From Tritrichomonas musculus (lineage: Eukaryota; Parabasalia; Tritrichomonadida; Tritrichomonadidae), in the NCBI GenBank assembly GCA_039105265.1, contig JAPFFF010000004.1:1364001-1428000 (forward strand): DNA of 64,000 bases. The letters run 5' to 3'. Within the stretch, counting starts at the first letter, position 1; each line of letters opens with the position of its first letter. Position numbers and translations under genes: made by a program. Below, piece after piece: positions 38,559-48,324 of this stretch. Under the pieces are notes generated by a model, which searched no databases, was not told where the DNA came from, and worked only from the letters and a program-made list of their open reading frames with translations.

Positions 38559-38744
38559 TTTGTATATATATTAATAAATATTATATTATTTTATAAAATA
38601 CCTCTTGCTCCTAGCTGTATTTAGTTTTAAAACATTTGTTAAAGTGAAGATTCATTTTCATAACCTTTCGAAAAAGACATTTAAAAATTTTATTACGATA
38701 ATTAATTTTATAAAATATCAAAATTGAGGTTCATTAAACATCAT

Positions 38745-40229
38745 TTAATCGGAATCACTGTCTTCGTCATCATATTTCTTATTCGCTTTATTTTCCAATT
38801 CTGCTTGAGTAGTGAGATATTCTTCGTCATCTTCTGAAGTATCAATTTTCAGCATATCCAAGTTCTGCTTGATCTCATTGATCTTAGAAAGGAAGTCACT
38901 ACTGGTAATTGATATAACTTTCTCACCAAATAACTTATCGGCAAGACTGTTAGCAATATCATTTTTAGAGTCTACATCAGCAGCAACTTTATTTAGTTCT
39001 CGCATAATCTCGTCAACTTCAGCAGCACGTGATTTTTCAGTTTGACTGAATTCGTAAACAGCTTGAACATTTTTCTCATGCTGTTCACGCCTTTTCTTTA
39101 AATATTCATCAATTTCATTAATTTTGGCTTGCTTCTCATCAACTCGCTTTTGTAGGTCTGAAATGTTTTCGAAAACACTTGTATTAACCGAAAGATCCGA
39201 AAGGTCAATATTCTTGAGTTTGGAGACATCGTATCCTTGTGATGCAAGCTCAATTCCAAGATTTCTAATTTTGAAAAGATTATCATAATGATCAAACCTT
39301 AATGTTGTAACCGCAAACTGTAATTCTGAGACAAGAGATTCATATTTCTCCACTTCTTCAACTTGCTCAAGTAAATCTTGAATATGCTGCAATTTGTCTT
39401 CATATGAAAGTTCACTTTCTTTATGATTCTTTCGATTGTCGATTTCAGAACTGTTTGATTCGTCTATATTTTGATTGATTTGATTTAGGTGATCGATCGT
39501 TTTCTGGTAAATACTCATTGAATCTGGCAAAGATTCAGTCATTGGTTTTTGCTCTGGAATAGATGGATTAAAAACTCCTGAATTTTTTTGATAATGAGGA
39601 TTAATGAGTGGTTTGATAAGTTTTCCTTGTTGTAATTTGGATTGTCGAAGAGCTATATCATTATTTCTTTGTGAATTTCTTAGAATTAATTCATTGCAAT
39701 CTTTTTCATCTTGCTGTAATTGTTTTTCAATTTCGTCATTATCATCATTATCGAGTTTTTCATATATGACTTTAACGGCTGCTTCAAGCCTATTAACATT
39801 TGCTTCTTCATAGGATAAATCATCAATTGGTTCTGTCAAAATTTCATATGCGTGCTTTTCTCGATTATCTAAGTATCTTGTATTTAACATTTCAGATGTT
39901 GCTTCACTTAAAATATTGAAAAGTCTGTCATCTAAAGCTTGATGTCGCTCATTAACTTCTAATTGCTTATGATAATAACGATCAGATCGTTCTAAATACT
40001 TTCTTTTATGTTCTTCGAAAAGATCAATTCGTCGTTGTAAATCTGCTTCGAGATTGCGTTGCATTGTCATTTGGAGTTGCTCGGTATCAGGGTGATAAGG
40101 TTCAACCATGCCTGTTCCATGAAACGCTGGACCATGTATACCTGGGCTTAGAGGTGTCATTGATTGCGCTTTGGGCGAAGGCGGTGATAATTTTGGCGTG
40201 AAAGTTACAGTTTGCGTTATTGACGCCAT
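38745..40229 (-). CDS. Coiled-coil protein of unknown function
   Basis: 494 residues. A Pro/Ser/Thr-rich N-terminus (SPPSPKAQSMTPLSPG, with several Ser-Pro sites that look like kinase targets) is followed by mostly coiled coil from about residue 50. It ends in an acidic tail (KYDDEDSDSD). A central disordered linker (about 205-265) separates two coiled-coil halves. No family is recognised. A start at ATG 40227-40229 is supported by the absence of an upstream in-frame ATG. ACGT lies 76 bp upstream (40305-40308), next to the TTAA element. Confidence 0.6.
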   Translation of the reverse strand: MASITQTVTFTPKLSPPSPKAQSMTPLSPGIHGPAFHGTGMVEPYHPDTEQLQMTMQRNLEADLQRRIDLFEEHKRKYLERSDRYYHKQLEVNERHQALDDRLFNILSEATSEMLNTRYLDNREKHAYEILTEPIDDLSYEEANVNRLEAAVKVIYEKLDNDDNDEIEKQLQQDEKDCNELILRNSQRNNDIALRQSKLQQGKLIKPLINPHYQKNSGVFNPSIPEQKPMTESLPDSMSIYQKTIDHLNQINQNIDESNSSEIDNRKNHKESELSYEDKLQHIQDLLEQVEEVEKYESLVSELQFAVTTLRFDHYDNLFKIRNLGIELASQGYDVSKLKNIDLSDLSVNTSVFENISDLQKRVDEKQAKINEIDEYLKKRREQHEKNVQAVYEFSQTEKSRAAEVDEIMRELNKVAADVDSKNDIANSLADKLFGEKVISITSSDFLSKINEIKQNLDMLKIDTSEDDEEYLTTQAELENKANKKYDDEDSDSD

Positions 40230-40313
40230 TTTACACTAAACGGCTGAATCAATTTTTTTAAATGAAAAATAATCGTTCTTTTTTATATCAAAAAAAGCAA
40301 AAAGACGTTAATG

Positions 40314-40655
40314 CTAAGGTTCTCCTTTCAAATTTAAAAGACTAAATTCAATGAGATTTCACAAAAAATATATACATAAATATTATCTTAAAAAAAGAGT
40401 TAAATAATGAAATTTTAACAGATATATATTTAAAATAATTATAATAAATTGCTCTATTGAGATCTTTTCAATTTTTATTTTTTTACGATAGAAATAGCCG
40501 AATAAATAAATCAAAAAAATTTTGAATAAAAAAAGAATTAATCGTTGCGGCCAAATTTTTTTGTTATTCACCAAAACTTTTTCATTGAATTATGTATTCT
40601 ATGAGTTAATTCAATATTGAATATTTTATATTTATTATTCGAAGGAGAACCTTAA
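40314..40655. mobile_element. TTAA-flanked short inverted-repeat element 4 (same family as element 3)
   Basis: The left end is CTAAGGTTCTCCTTT (40314) and the right end GAAGGAGAACCTTAA (ending 40655). It is about 342 bp with no gene. It shares ends and the inner stretch TTCTATGAGTTAATTCAATA with element 3, in reverse orientation. The left TTAA is changed to CTAA. It lies between two host genes, 85 bp from one start and 140 bp from one stop. Confidence 0.8.
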
Positions 40656-40794
40656 GATCATCGATATTCATTTTTATTTATACTTAAAATCATCAATATT
40701 TAGTGGAAGATAATATCTTCAAAATATTAAATATTTTTTTTTTTAAATATTTCAAAAAGATATTATCATAAATAAAATATATTAGAAAATCTAT

Positions 40795-43700
40795 TTATTT
40801 TAATAACCGCATTAGAGTTTCGATGACAAATGAATAAGTGTAAGCATCATTTGGCATCTGCCCAATAAGGGCACTCAAAGCAAAACAATTTTCATCTGTT
40901 AGTGTATCACATAAGTTTCCAATCATTATACAACATGCATTAATATATTTTGGATCATTCATCAATGTAACAAATGAATTTAGAAAATCATTTCTTGAAT
41001 CATCAAAAATATCATTTCTCAGAATTTTCACGCACAATTTTTCATATTTCTTTTCGTCATTCAAATCAAAGCTAATATTTAATTTCTTTGCTATCAATTC
41101 AATGATTTCGGTGAATTCATTCAATTCAAAATCAGTACTTCCTTGTTTTTTAGCATTTACAATAATCAAAGGAAGAAGATCAGAAAAAATATTAAAACAA
41201 ATTTCGCCTTCACTTGTCAATCTTTTAACAATTGAAATCCAACTATTTATATTTCCCAAACAAATCTCAATCAAACTTTTCCAAAATGTGCACAAATGGC
41301 CATTTTTATGAATTTGACTTTTTGGTTTATGAGGACATGAATAACCGATTCTTTTTAAAAATGAAATTGCACAGTCAACAACGATTGTATCCTCGAGCAT
41401 GTATCGAATAAAAAGTGCTGTTAATGATTCACATAATTCCGCCCATTTCGAGTTATTTAAGTTATAACTGCTGTTTGCATTATATTGCGCAGTTAGATTG
41501 ATATTTAATTCTTCAATTTTTTCAAGTTCATCTTCAAATTCAACAAATCTTGGATCAAAGATCAATTTTAACATACCAAACAATTCCAAATTCAAGTCAT
41601 CACCATTCTTTATCATTGCACTAATTGCGTATTCAATAAAAATAAAGAATGTTTCTTTCGATGCTGCTGCAAAGGCAATTGAAAGATTTATGAAAAATGG
41701 ACTTGGAACCTCAGGAAATGAAGAAAGAAGAACTGGTAAAACAAGAATTCTTTCATCAGCAATAATTTTAGCAAATGAAAAGTAGGAATTTTGAAGATTA
41801 TGATAATCATCATCAATAATATCATTTTCATTATTTTTTTGTGTATCTATATTTGATTTTGATTGAGAAAATAATGAAGCCAACTTTGGATAATTAGAAT
41901 TTCCTTTAACTCCTGCAAGCATTTTAATTAACGTATCATTGATTGATACTTGTTCATTTTTAGTGATTCCTTTAAATAATTTTATCCATGCTTCATGATT
42001 AATTTCATGTACTTCGCTATATAAAAGCGGAAGAGTTCTCCAAGCAAATTTCATAGTCAATTCTTCTTTTTCAATGTCAATTTCAATGTTCTCGAAAGAA
42101 TCAGCTACGACACCAAGAAGAATTCCTCCTCCCTTTTCAATTTTTGATATTATTACGTTATTTACAAGTTGCTTAAGAAAACAATCACTAATTGTATCAT
42201 TAAGAGAAATTATGTTAGAAAGAACAGAAAAAGGGCGCATGTTGATCATTAATTCAAAAATTTCAAGAAAAATCGAAATGATTGAACTCTTTTTCATGAA
42301 AGAGCTATTTGATTGAAAATCGGAATTATTATTGATTGAATTCTGAGTTGGTTTAATCTTATCTTTTTCCTTCAGTTTAGCTTTATCATTATCTTCCTTC
42401 GATTTTCTTTTATTTCTTTTATTTGTTTCTTCATTTTCAATTGAAGAAATTGCACTTATTAATAATTGAATAATTTTGGAATCATACTTGAATTCTTCAC
42501 TTCCTCGCTCTTTAAGAAGCATTTTAATACTATTAGCAACGCCAATTCTATGAATTGTTCTCAATTTTTTCCCTTCAAAAAAGTCAAGAAGAATAAAAAT
42601 TACATCGAAAGTTTGAGAAGTTGTGAAATTTTTTGCTAAATAAGAACAAATCACTGAATTAATTTCAAGATAACATTTGTCATCTTTATGGTCCAAATTG
42701 TATCTCGCAATTATTGAATCAATGTCAGGTTTTATTGGTCTAATTGACTGAGGCAAAGATAATATTTGATTTCTAATTGTACATTGAATAAATACTAGCG
42801 AATAAAGAATACTAAATGCAATTTGACATGCTTCTTTAGAAATTGTCAAAGGAAGAACATAAGAAATTAAAATTCCGATATCGTTAATCGATTTTGATAA
42901 TATATCACTACTTAATTGGATATTCAGATATAACATATTATTTAATTTGCTACTACCTCCGTAAATATCGGATGAATGAGAGCCAACGCATTTGTTACAT
43001 AAGTAATTAACTATTTCTGCGATTCTTTTCCATTCCTTATGATACAATAATGCTGGAAAAATAGGAAGCAAAATTCCAATGAAAACGTTAATTGATGGAT
43101 TGCAATTTAATAAAGTGCTGAAAAATAATTTTGCTCCTTTCATGATTGATATATTATTGTCTATAATTTGAATTAGGACTGCAGTGAGCTCAATTGACTT
43201 TTCATGCTTTTCAGAAGGCCGAAGAGGTCTTAAAGGCAACAAAGCTGATAATGTTGATAAAATACAAGGAACTAATTCAACTAATTCAGGGCTAATTTTA
43301 TTAGCAACTGTTTTATCTGATTCTTCAACTTTGTTATTATTCTCATTTTCAATAATTTTATCATTACTCGAATCTTCTTGATCACTACTTGATATTAAAT
43401 GTATTGGATTACTTTCCATTATGATTAAATCTCCGACTTCCATATAATATGATGAAACATATTGAACAAGGAAATCTTTGAAAGGGAACATATGATCCAT
43501 TTGTGCATCCTGCCATTTTCCTACCCGATCACAAAGTTTTCTAATTGCAAATAAAGCTGTCATATGCAATGAATTAGAATTTGCTGTCGAAGAAGAACTG
43601 CTTGAAGAACTCGTAGTAGATGCACTTGCAGTTGTTGTTGATGATGCCGTCATTGAATATCGATCAGTCAAGTATTGATTTAGAAATCGTGTTGCAAAAG

Positions 43701-46700
43701 GAAGGAAAATTGAAATAAAATGATTTGTATCAAAGAAAACAGAACAATAACCGATTGTTTTGTAGACAACGATTAATGTTTGTATATATTTTTCATAATA
43801 ATTTTTTGAAAACAAACTAAAAGCGAAAAATCTTTTCTTTAAAGGAGAATTTTCAATAATATTGTTTTCAATGAACGATAAAGCAACGTCTGGATAAGAA
43901 AATGAAACTAAAGCAATCATTCGTCCTGCTTCATCAGGATTGGCCAAAATAAAAGGTGTTGTTTTTTCAAGTGTCGCTGAAACAATTGATCGTGGAAGTC
44001 TTTGTAAAGTAATGCCTAAAAGAAGCATCGCTTGACCAGGAAGAAGCATCAAGAAAGTTTGGGAAAGCGAATAAATATCTAAGACATCGAGAAATTGAAG
44101 TGCATTTCCATAACATGCAAGACAACCTGTCTTAAATTTATGATTAACTTTTAATTTCTTATATCTCATTTTACCTGATTTTCGTTTCTTTCGATTCCGA
44201 TTGTGCAGACTCACTAAAAAATCAATTTTTAAATCATCAAATGACCTTGGACTTGGAAATGAATTATTTTCATTTTCGAATTCAAAATCAGTATCGTCAT
44301 CTTTGCTAATATCATCATCATTATTCTTTTCTATTGCCAGATTCTGAACTTTATAAAAAGGTTTCGGAAAATGTTTCATTAATGCAGATGAAAAATGTGT
44401 GGATAAAGCAGCAGCTGAGAATGAGAGAAGAGGAAACAGATATTGATGTTCTTCAAGAGATAAAATAACATTACAAAATAAAATTGTAGCATCGGTTGGA
44501 GCTGGCATTGTTTCAATCAAACTGTCTGGCATGACATTATTATTAATCCGATCAAAATCATGCATATCCAAATTTGTGTCAGAAATTGAAGATAAATTCG
44601 AAGATGAATTATCGCTGATAAAAAAATTACTACATGAATGCTGATGCTGCATACTAATAAATGAGGATATTGAATTTGATCTGGATGCTTCAGAACTACT
44701 ATCACTTGACGTTTCAACATCGCTTGGATTTTGAACTAATAATGATGTATTATTAAGTTTGGGCGTTGAAGCTAAAGTGAATGAAATCCCATATGATACT
44801 AAATTTTTCAGAACGTCTTTGATAGTGATGGCTAAAATAGGATGAGATTTATCAGGTTTAAATGCTCGTGCTAAGGTTGGGAAGATGAAACTTAACAAAT
44901 CAGCATCATTTTTTGAAAGGACTTTAGATGCAATTATTGATCCATAAATATCAACAGCTTGAATCAAGAAAGAAAGAGCTATTTTGGATTTATATCTTAC
45001 AACAATAGCTGCACAATAATGTATAAGAAGTTGGAATGTGAAATTTTCACATATTTCAAGATTTTTCACTGTTTTATCTTCTTTCGCGTTTTCTGATTCA
45101 TCTTTTTCATCAAAATTGATTGGTAATAACGACAAACACAATGGAATAAGAGATTCATATGATGATGATTGGAAATAATCAACTGAAACATGATTGATAA
45201 TGTAAAAGGCCATCATCAATACTTCATCAACTAATTTTTCGTTTATTCTTGAAGAGAAAAATCCATTTTCAAAAGGAGAAACTTTGCATTTCTCCATTAC
45301 CAAACAAAAAGCTGCACCAATGTTTGGTTTAATATAATTTGATGGATCAGAATTATTATATTCTTCATCATATTTTAGATTATCATCATATTCATTTTTG
45401 AATAAATCACTATTATTACTATTACTAATGATTTCATTTTCAATTGGTTTCCTTTTAAAATTAAATAGATGTTCGTTATCATCAACTTTTTTTGGTGTTT
45501 CATCAATTTTTTTTTCTGAAATATTTTGAAGATATAGATCAAATATTTTTTCACATTTAGATTTTATTAATTGAGGAGCTTCACTATATATCATGACTTG
45601 ATCAATAAAATATGAGAAAAGTTGTAGTGTATGCTGATCATTGTAAATGTTTGATGCACATAAAGAAATCATTGATGGCAATTCTTTTATAATTGACTTA
45701 TTTAATCTAGTAATTGCAATTCGAATAACAATTGGTGTTAAAATACGAATGACAATGAAATCTGAAGAAGAAGAAGAAGAATTTGCTACTGTTAAATTAT
45801 TTGAAGAAGAAACTTGAGATGACAATGCTGAAGGGGTGGTGATTGTTTCATTAGATGGCGATTGCGATTTTGAACCAAGAGATTTATAAAAAGAAACAAC
45901 AGTTTTAAGCGACCGCTTATCTGCCTTTTTTTCATCAATTTGATTTTTATTCTCTTCTAGATTAGAAGAATTACTAGAACATACTTTGCTTTTCTTGTGA
46001 GATGACATCAAACAAAGAACAGAAAAAGGTATTGGTTTTAGCGAAAATTTTTTAAATAATTTTAAAATGGCTGGCTCAAAGAGCAATATTAAATGATCTT
46101 CACTTGGACCTGAAAAAGATAATACTATATTAAAGAAAGAAATAAGATATTGCGCTTTATCTGAATTAATCATATTCAAATCGATTTGCATTTCTTGAAT
46201 ATTACGATTTTCATTAATATCTCTTTTCGATTCTGTGCTATCTTTTTTATTACCTTTTGAACGAGGAATTAATATATTTGCCAAAAAAATTGGAATAAAT
46301 TGAACAAAAAGAGAGGCAAGCTGAGCTGCATAATACAAAAGTTTCATTAATTTTCCATCTAATGGCTGTATTGATGATGAATCATTTGTGGATACTATTT
46401 TTCCCGTAAAAGTCGATGATAAAGATGGAACATTGAAAACATTAATTCCAACAGAATCAATTATTGCTCTTAAAAATTCTTTTCCATTGAAACTGTTTGC
46501 ATCTGAATGAGAGTTTATATCTTGAAAATTTTCATTACTTAAATTTTGAGAATCATCGTTTCTATTATTTTCATTTTCATTATTAAAAGAGAAGTTGCTT
46601 GAAGTCTGAAAGTATGTATGCAAAAATGAAAAGAATTCGGTTAAAATAGCAGGATTTTGTGGTTTTTGAATTAATTCTCTAAGTGAAAAAATGTTTTCGG

Positions 46701-46842
46701 AATCAAAATCAAACTTTATTAACGAAGTGAATAAATCTCTAACAAAAGAAGGAATATCATCTTTGATCTGAATTTTAAAGATGTTTTCTATTGTTGATAT
46801 AGCAAGTCTTCGTCGAATTTGATCATTTGGTCTATTTTTCAT
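40795..46842 (-). CDS. 2015-residue alpha-helical protein of unknown function
   Basis: A very large, mostly helical protein with a leucine-rich helix-turn-helix rhythm like HEAT/ARM repeats (LLLGITLQRLPRSIVSAT, ILSTLSALLPLRPLRP, ISIFLEIFELMINMRP). Low-complexity inserts interrupt it, rich in Asn/Ser (near residues 105-120, 320-370), Ser (about 1070-1105) and Lys/Glu (about 1470-1500). I do not recognise a family and saw no catalytic motif. The C-terminus (MRLLK) does not carry the Hb-Tyr-X tail of proteasome activators such as Blm10/PA200. Such proteins are usually scaffolds. The start ATG (46840-46842) faces the FHA-RING gene start across 120 bp. Confidence 0.55.
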   Translation of the reverse strand: MKNRPNDQIRRRLAISTIENIFKIQIKDDIPSFVRDLFTSLIKFDFDSENIFSLRELIQKPQNPAILTEFFSFLHTYFQTSSNFSFNNENENNRNDDSQNLSNENFQDINSHSDANSFNGKEFLRAIIDSVGINVFNVPSLSSTFTGKIVSTNDSSSIQPLDGKLMKLLYYAAQLASLFVQFIPIFLANILIPRSKGNKKDSTESKRDINENRNIQEMQIDLNMINSDKAQYLISFFNIVLSFSGPSEDHLILLFEPAILKLFKKFSLKPIPFSVLCLMSSHKKSKVCSSNSSNLEENKNQIDEKKADKRSLKTVVSFYKSLGSKSQSPSNETITTPSALSSQVSSSNNLTVANSSSSSSDFIVIRILTPIVIRIAITRLNKSIIKELPSMISLCASNIYNDQHTLQLFSYFIDQVMIYSEAPQLIKSKCEKIFDLYLQNISEKKIDETPKKVDDNEHLFNFKRKPIENEIISNSNNSDLFKNEYDDNLKYDEEYNNSDPSNYIKPNIGAAFCLVMEKCKVSPFENGFFSSRINEKLVDEVLMMAFYIINHVSVDYFQSSSYESLIPLCLSLLPINFDEKDESENAKEDKTVKNLEICENFTFQLLIHYCAAIVVRYKSKIALSFLIQAVDIYGSIIASKVLSKNDADLLSFIFPTLARAFKPDKSHPILAITIKDVLKNLVSYGISFTLASTPKLNNTSLLVQNPSDVETSSDSSSEASRSNSISSFISMQHQHSCSNFFISDNSSSNLSSISDTNLDMHDFDRINNNVMPDSLIETMPAPTDATILFCNVILSLEEHQYLFPLLSFSAAALSTHFSSALMKHFPKPFYKVQNLAIEKNNDDDISKDDDTDFEFENENNSFPSPRSFDDLKIDFLVSLHNRNRKKRKSGKMRYKKLKVNHKFKTGCLACYGNALQFLDVLDIYSLSQTFLMLLPGQAMLLLGITLQRLPRSIVSATLEKTTPFILANPDEAGRMIALVSFSYPDVALSFIENNIIENSPLKKRFFAFSLFSKNYYEKYIQTLIVVYKTIGYCSVFFDTNHFISIFLPFATRFLNQYLTDRYSMTASSTTTASASTTSSSSSSSSTANSNSLHMTALFAIRKLCDRVGKWQDAQMDHMFPFKDFLVQYVSSYYMEVGDLIIMESNPIHLISSSDQEDSSNDKIIENENNNKVEESDKTVANKISPELVELVPCILSTLSALLPLRPLRPSEKHEKSIELTAVLIQIIDNNISIMKGAKLFFSTLLNCNPSINVFIGILLPIFPALLYHKEWKRIAEIVNYLCNKCVGSHSSDIYGGSSKLNNMLYLNIQLSSDILSKSINDIGILISYVLPLTISKEACQIAFSILYSLVFIQCTIRNQILSLPQSIRPIKPDIDSIIARYNLDHKDDKCYLEINSVICSYLAKNFTTSQTFDVIFILLDFFEGKKLRTIHRIGVANSIKMLLKERGSEEFKYDSKIIQLLISAISSIENEETNKRNKRKSKEDNDKAKLKEKDKIKPTQNSINNNSDFQSNSSFMKKSSIISIFLEIFELMINMRPFSVLSNIISLNDTISDCFLKQLVNNVIISKIEKGGGILLGVVADSFENIEIDIEKEELTMKFAWRTLPLLYSEVHEINHEAWIKLFKGITKNEQVSINDTLIKMLAGVKGNSNYPKLASLFSQSKSNIDTQKNNENDIIDDDYHNLQNSYFSFAKIIADERILVLPVLLSSFPEVPSPFFINLSIAFAAASKETFFIFIEYAISAMIKNGDDLNLELFGMLKLIFDPRFVEFEDELEKIEELNINLTAQYNANSSYNLNNSKWAELCESLTALFIRYMLEDTIVVDCAISFLKRIGYSCPHKPKSQIHKNGHLCTFWKSLIEICLGNINSWISIVKRLTSEGEICFNIFSDLLPLIIVNAKKQGSTDFELNEFTEIIELIAKKLNISFDLNDEKKYEKLCVKILRNDIFDDSRNDFLNSFVTLMNDPKYINACCIMIGNLCDTLTDENCFALSALIGQMPNDAYTYSFVIETLMRLLK

Positions 46843-46962
46843 TAATGTTTTCTCTTTATCAACTTTTTCAATGACTTCATTTAAATTTGCAAAATCATTC
46901 TCTGATTTTATTTAAGAAGAAATTTCAATTAATGTATTCAAATAATAATAAACGTACTATAA
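46843..46962. promoter_or_regulatory. Bidirectional promoter region
   Basis: 120 AT-rich bases between two divergent starts. AAACGTACT at 46950-46958 puts an ACGT eight bases before the ATG at 46963. Confidence 0.35.
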
Positions 46963-47979
46963 ATGAATTTTTCAGTCGGAATTCTCCTGAATTCATCAAA
47001 AATCATTAATCCAAATACCCCCAAATACATCATGCTCACTAGAAGCGCCAATTTAATTGGCAGGCAATCAGATATTAAAATTGACACTATTAATAAAAAA
47101 GAAATATCAAAACATCACGCGACAATATATAAAAGAATTGTACAAGAGAAATTAATATGGATTATTGAAGATCAAAATTCATTAAATGGGACATTTGTGA
47201 ATGGGAAAAAAATTCATCGAGTTATTTTAAAACATGGAGACGAAATTGTTTTTGGAGGTGGATCACAATTTGAAATTGGAGATGTTGTTGAAACAACAGA
47301 ATTGGGCCAATGCCGATATCTGTTTTTTGTTCAACCACCTAAAGTCCATTTCTGCAAAACAGTTGATGTCAACGCTTCAATTACTCCAGGTAAATGTGAA
47401 GAAGATTGCCCAATATGCTATGGAAAGATTGACACGATTGAAACTCTCCCTTGTGGCCATAACTTTTGTCTCTCATGCATTCAAGAATGGTCAAGAGCCT
47501 GCATTAAAGATATGCATCCATGTGTATGCCCAATGTGTCGAACTCCATTCAACTCATCGAATTTACCACCAGGAGAAGCTTCATTCACAAATAACAAAAT
47601 CGAAGTTTACTCAATAGAACCATTTTTAAATGAACTAAAAGTAAAATCATGCAAGGTTATAAAAAGTGCCAGAATTATAAAAAAATGGAAAAAGAAGCAT
47701 TCAGACTTTTTCTGGTCATCATATAACACAGTCAAAGACAATGATATTTGGCGAAATATATTTCTTTACATTACACGAGCAACTATTCCTGATTTTGTAA
47801 TAGCTTCCAAAGAAGAATTAAAGATTGCTGTTGTAAATCTTGGAGGTAAGCCAAAAGAATCTCGAGAAGAATTGCTTAGAGAAGTAATGCTCCGATATTT
47901 TGCCTTGCTAATACCTTTTCAAAAAACTTCATCGAGATGGGATATTTCAAAAATAATTCGTGAAGTTGTTTCACTTTAA
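46963..47979 (+). CDS. FHA-RING ubiquitin ligase (CHFR/RNF8-like domain order)
   Basis: 338 residues. FHA domain at about 25-110: NLIGRQSDIKI, EISKHHATIYK and NSLNGTFVNGKKI carry the phosphothreonine-binding Gly-Arg, Ser-x-x-His and Asn-Gly residues. RING domain at about 149-197: CPICYGKI, LPCGHNFCLSCIQEW, CVCPMCRTPF, a complete C3HC4 set. The C-terminal third is basic then helical (KKWKKKHSDFFW, ELLREVMLRYFALL). FHA followed by RING is the order of CHFR and RNF8, which read phosphorylated partners and attach ubiquitin in mitotic checkpoint or DNA-damage signalling; CHFR's Cys-rich region is absent. A phospho-dependent E3 ligase is well supported; the pathway is inferred. Confidence 0.8.
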   Translation: MNFSVGILLNSSKIINPNTPKYIMLTRSANLIGRQSDIKIDTINKKEISKHHATIYKRIVQEKLIWIIEDQNSLNGTFVNGKKIHRVILKHGDEIVFGGGSQFEIGDVVETTELGQCRYLFFVQPPKVHFCKTVDVNASITPGKCEEDCPICYGKIDTIETLPCGHNFCLSCIQEWSRACIKDMHPCVCPMCRTPFNSSNLPPGEASFTNNKIEVYSIEPFLNELKVKSCKVIKSARIIKKWKKKHSDFFWSSYNTVKDNDIWRNIFLYITRATIPDFVIASKEELKIAVVNLGGKPKESREELLREVMLRYFALLIPFQKTSSRWDISKIIREVVSL

Positions 47980-48324
47980 ATTGTTTATTGTTTGTAATTA
48001 GATAAAATACCGTTTGCCATATATTTTCATAATATTTTAATACAGCTTTTACTTCGAAATTATTTATCGTCAATGACAGTAATGTAAGATAAACTGCAAT
48101 AACTTTTAGTAAACGTCATTATGTTTAATTACAGCAACATTTGGAGAATGCTATTTCACAATTAATTAAAATTTGATGTTATTAAATCCAATATTTAAAT
48201 CCAATATTTATGTGATTCTAATTTATTCAACTTGGAATAGAAATTGAATATTAAATTGAGTTGAAAGCAAAATTTTATAAACTTTTTGAAAATTAAATAA
48301 ATTTTCCGTTATTTTCTTCTCGTA
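47980..48324. other. Spacer before the giant repeat protein
   Basis: 345 bp, AT-rich. TCCAATATTTAAATCCAATA (about 48187-48206) contains an immediate direct repeat. No gene is seen. Confidence 0.3.

Noticed and set aside
40795-46842. Proteasome activator PA200/Blm10 for the 2015-residue protein
   Set aside because: Length and helical nature fit, but the C-terminal Hb-Tyr-X docking tail is absent and no conserved PA200 stretch was found.
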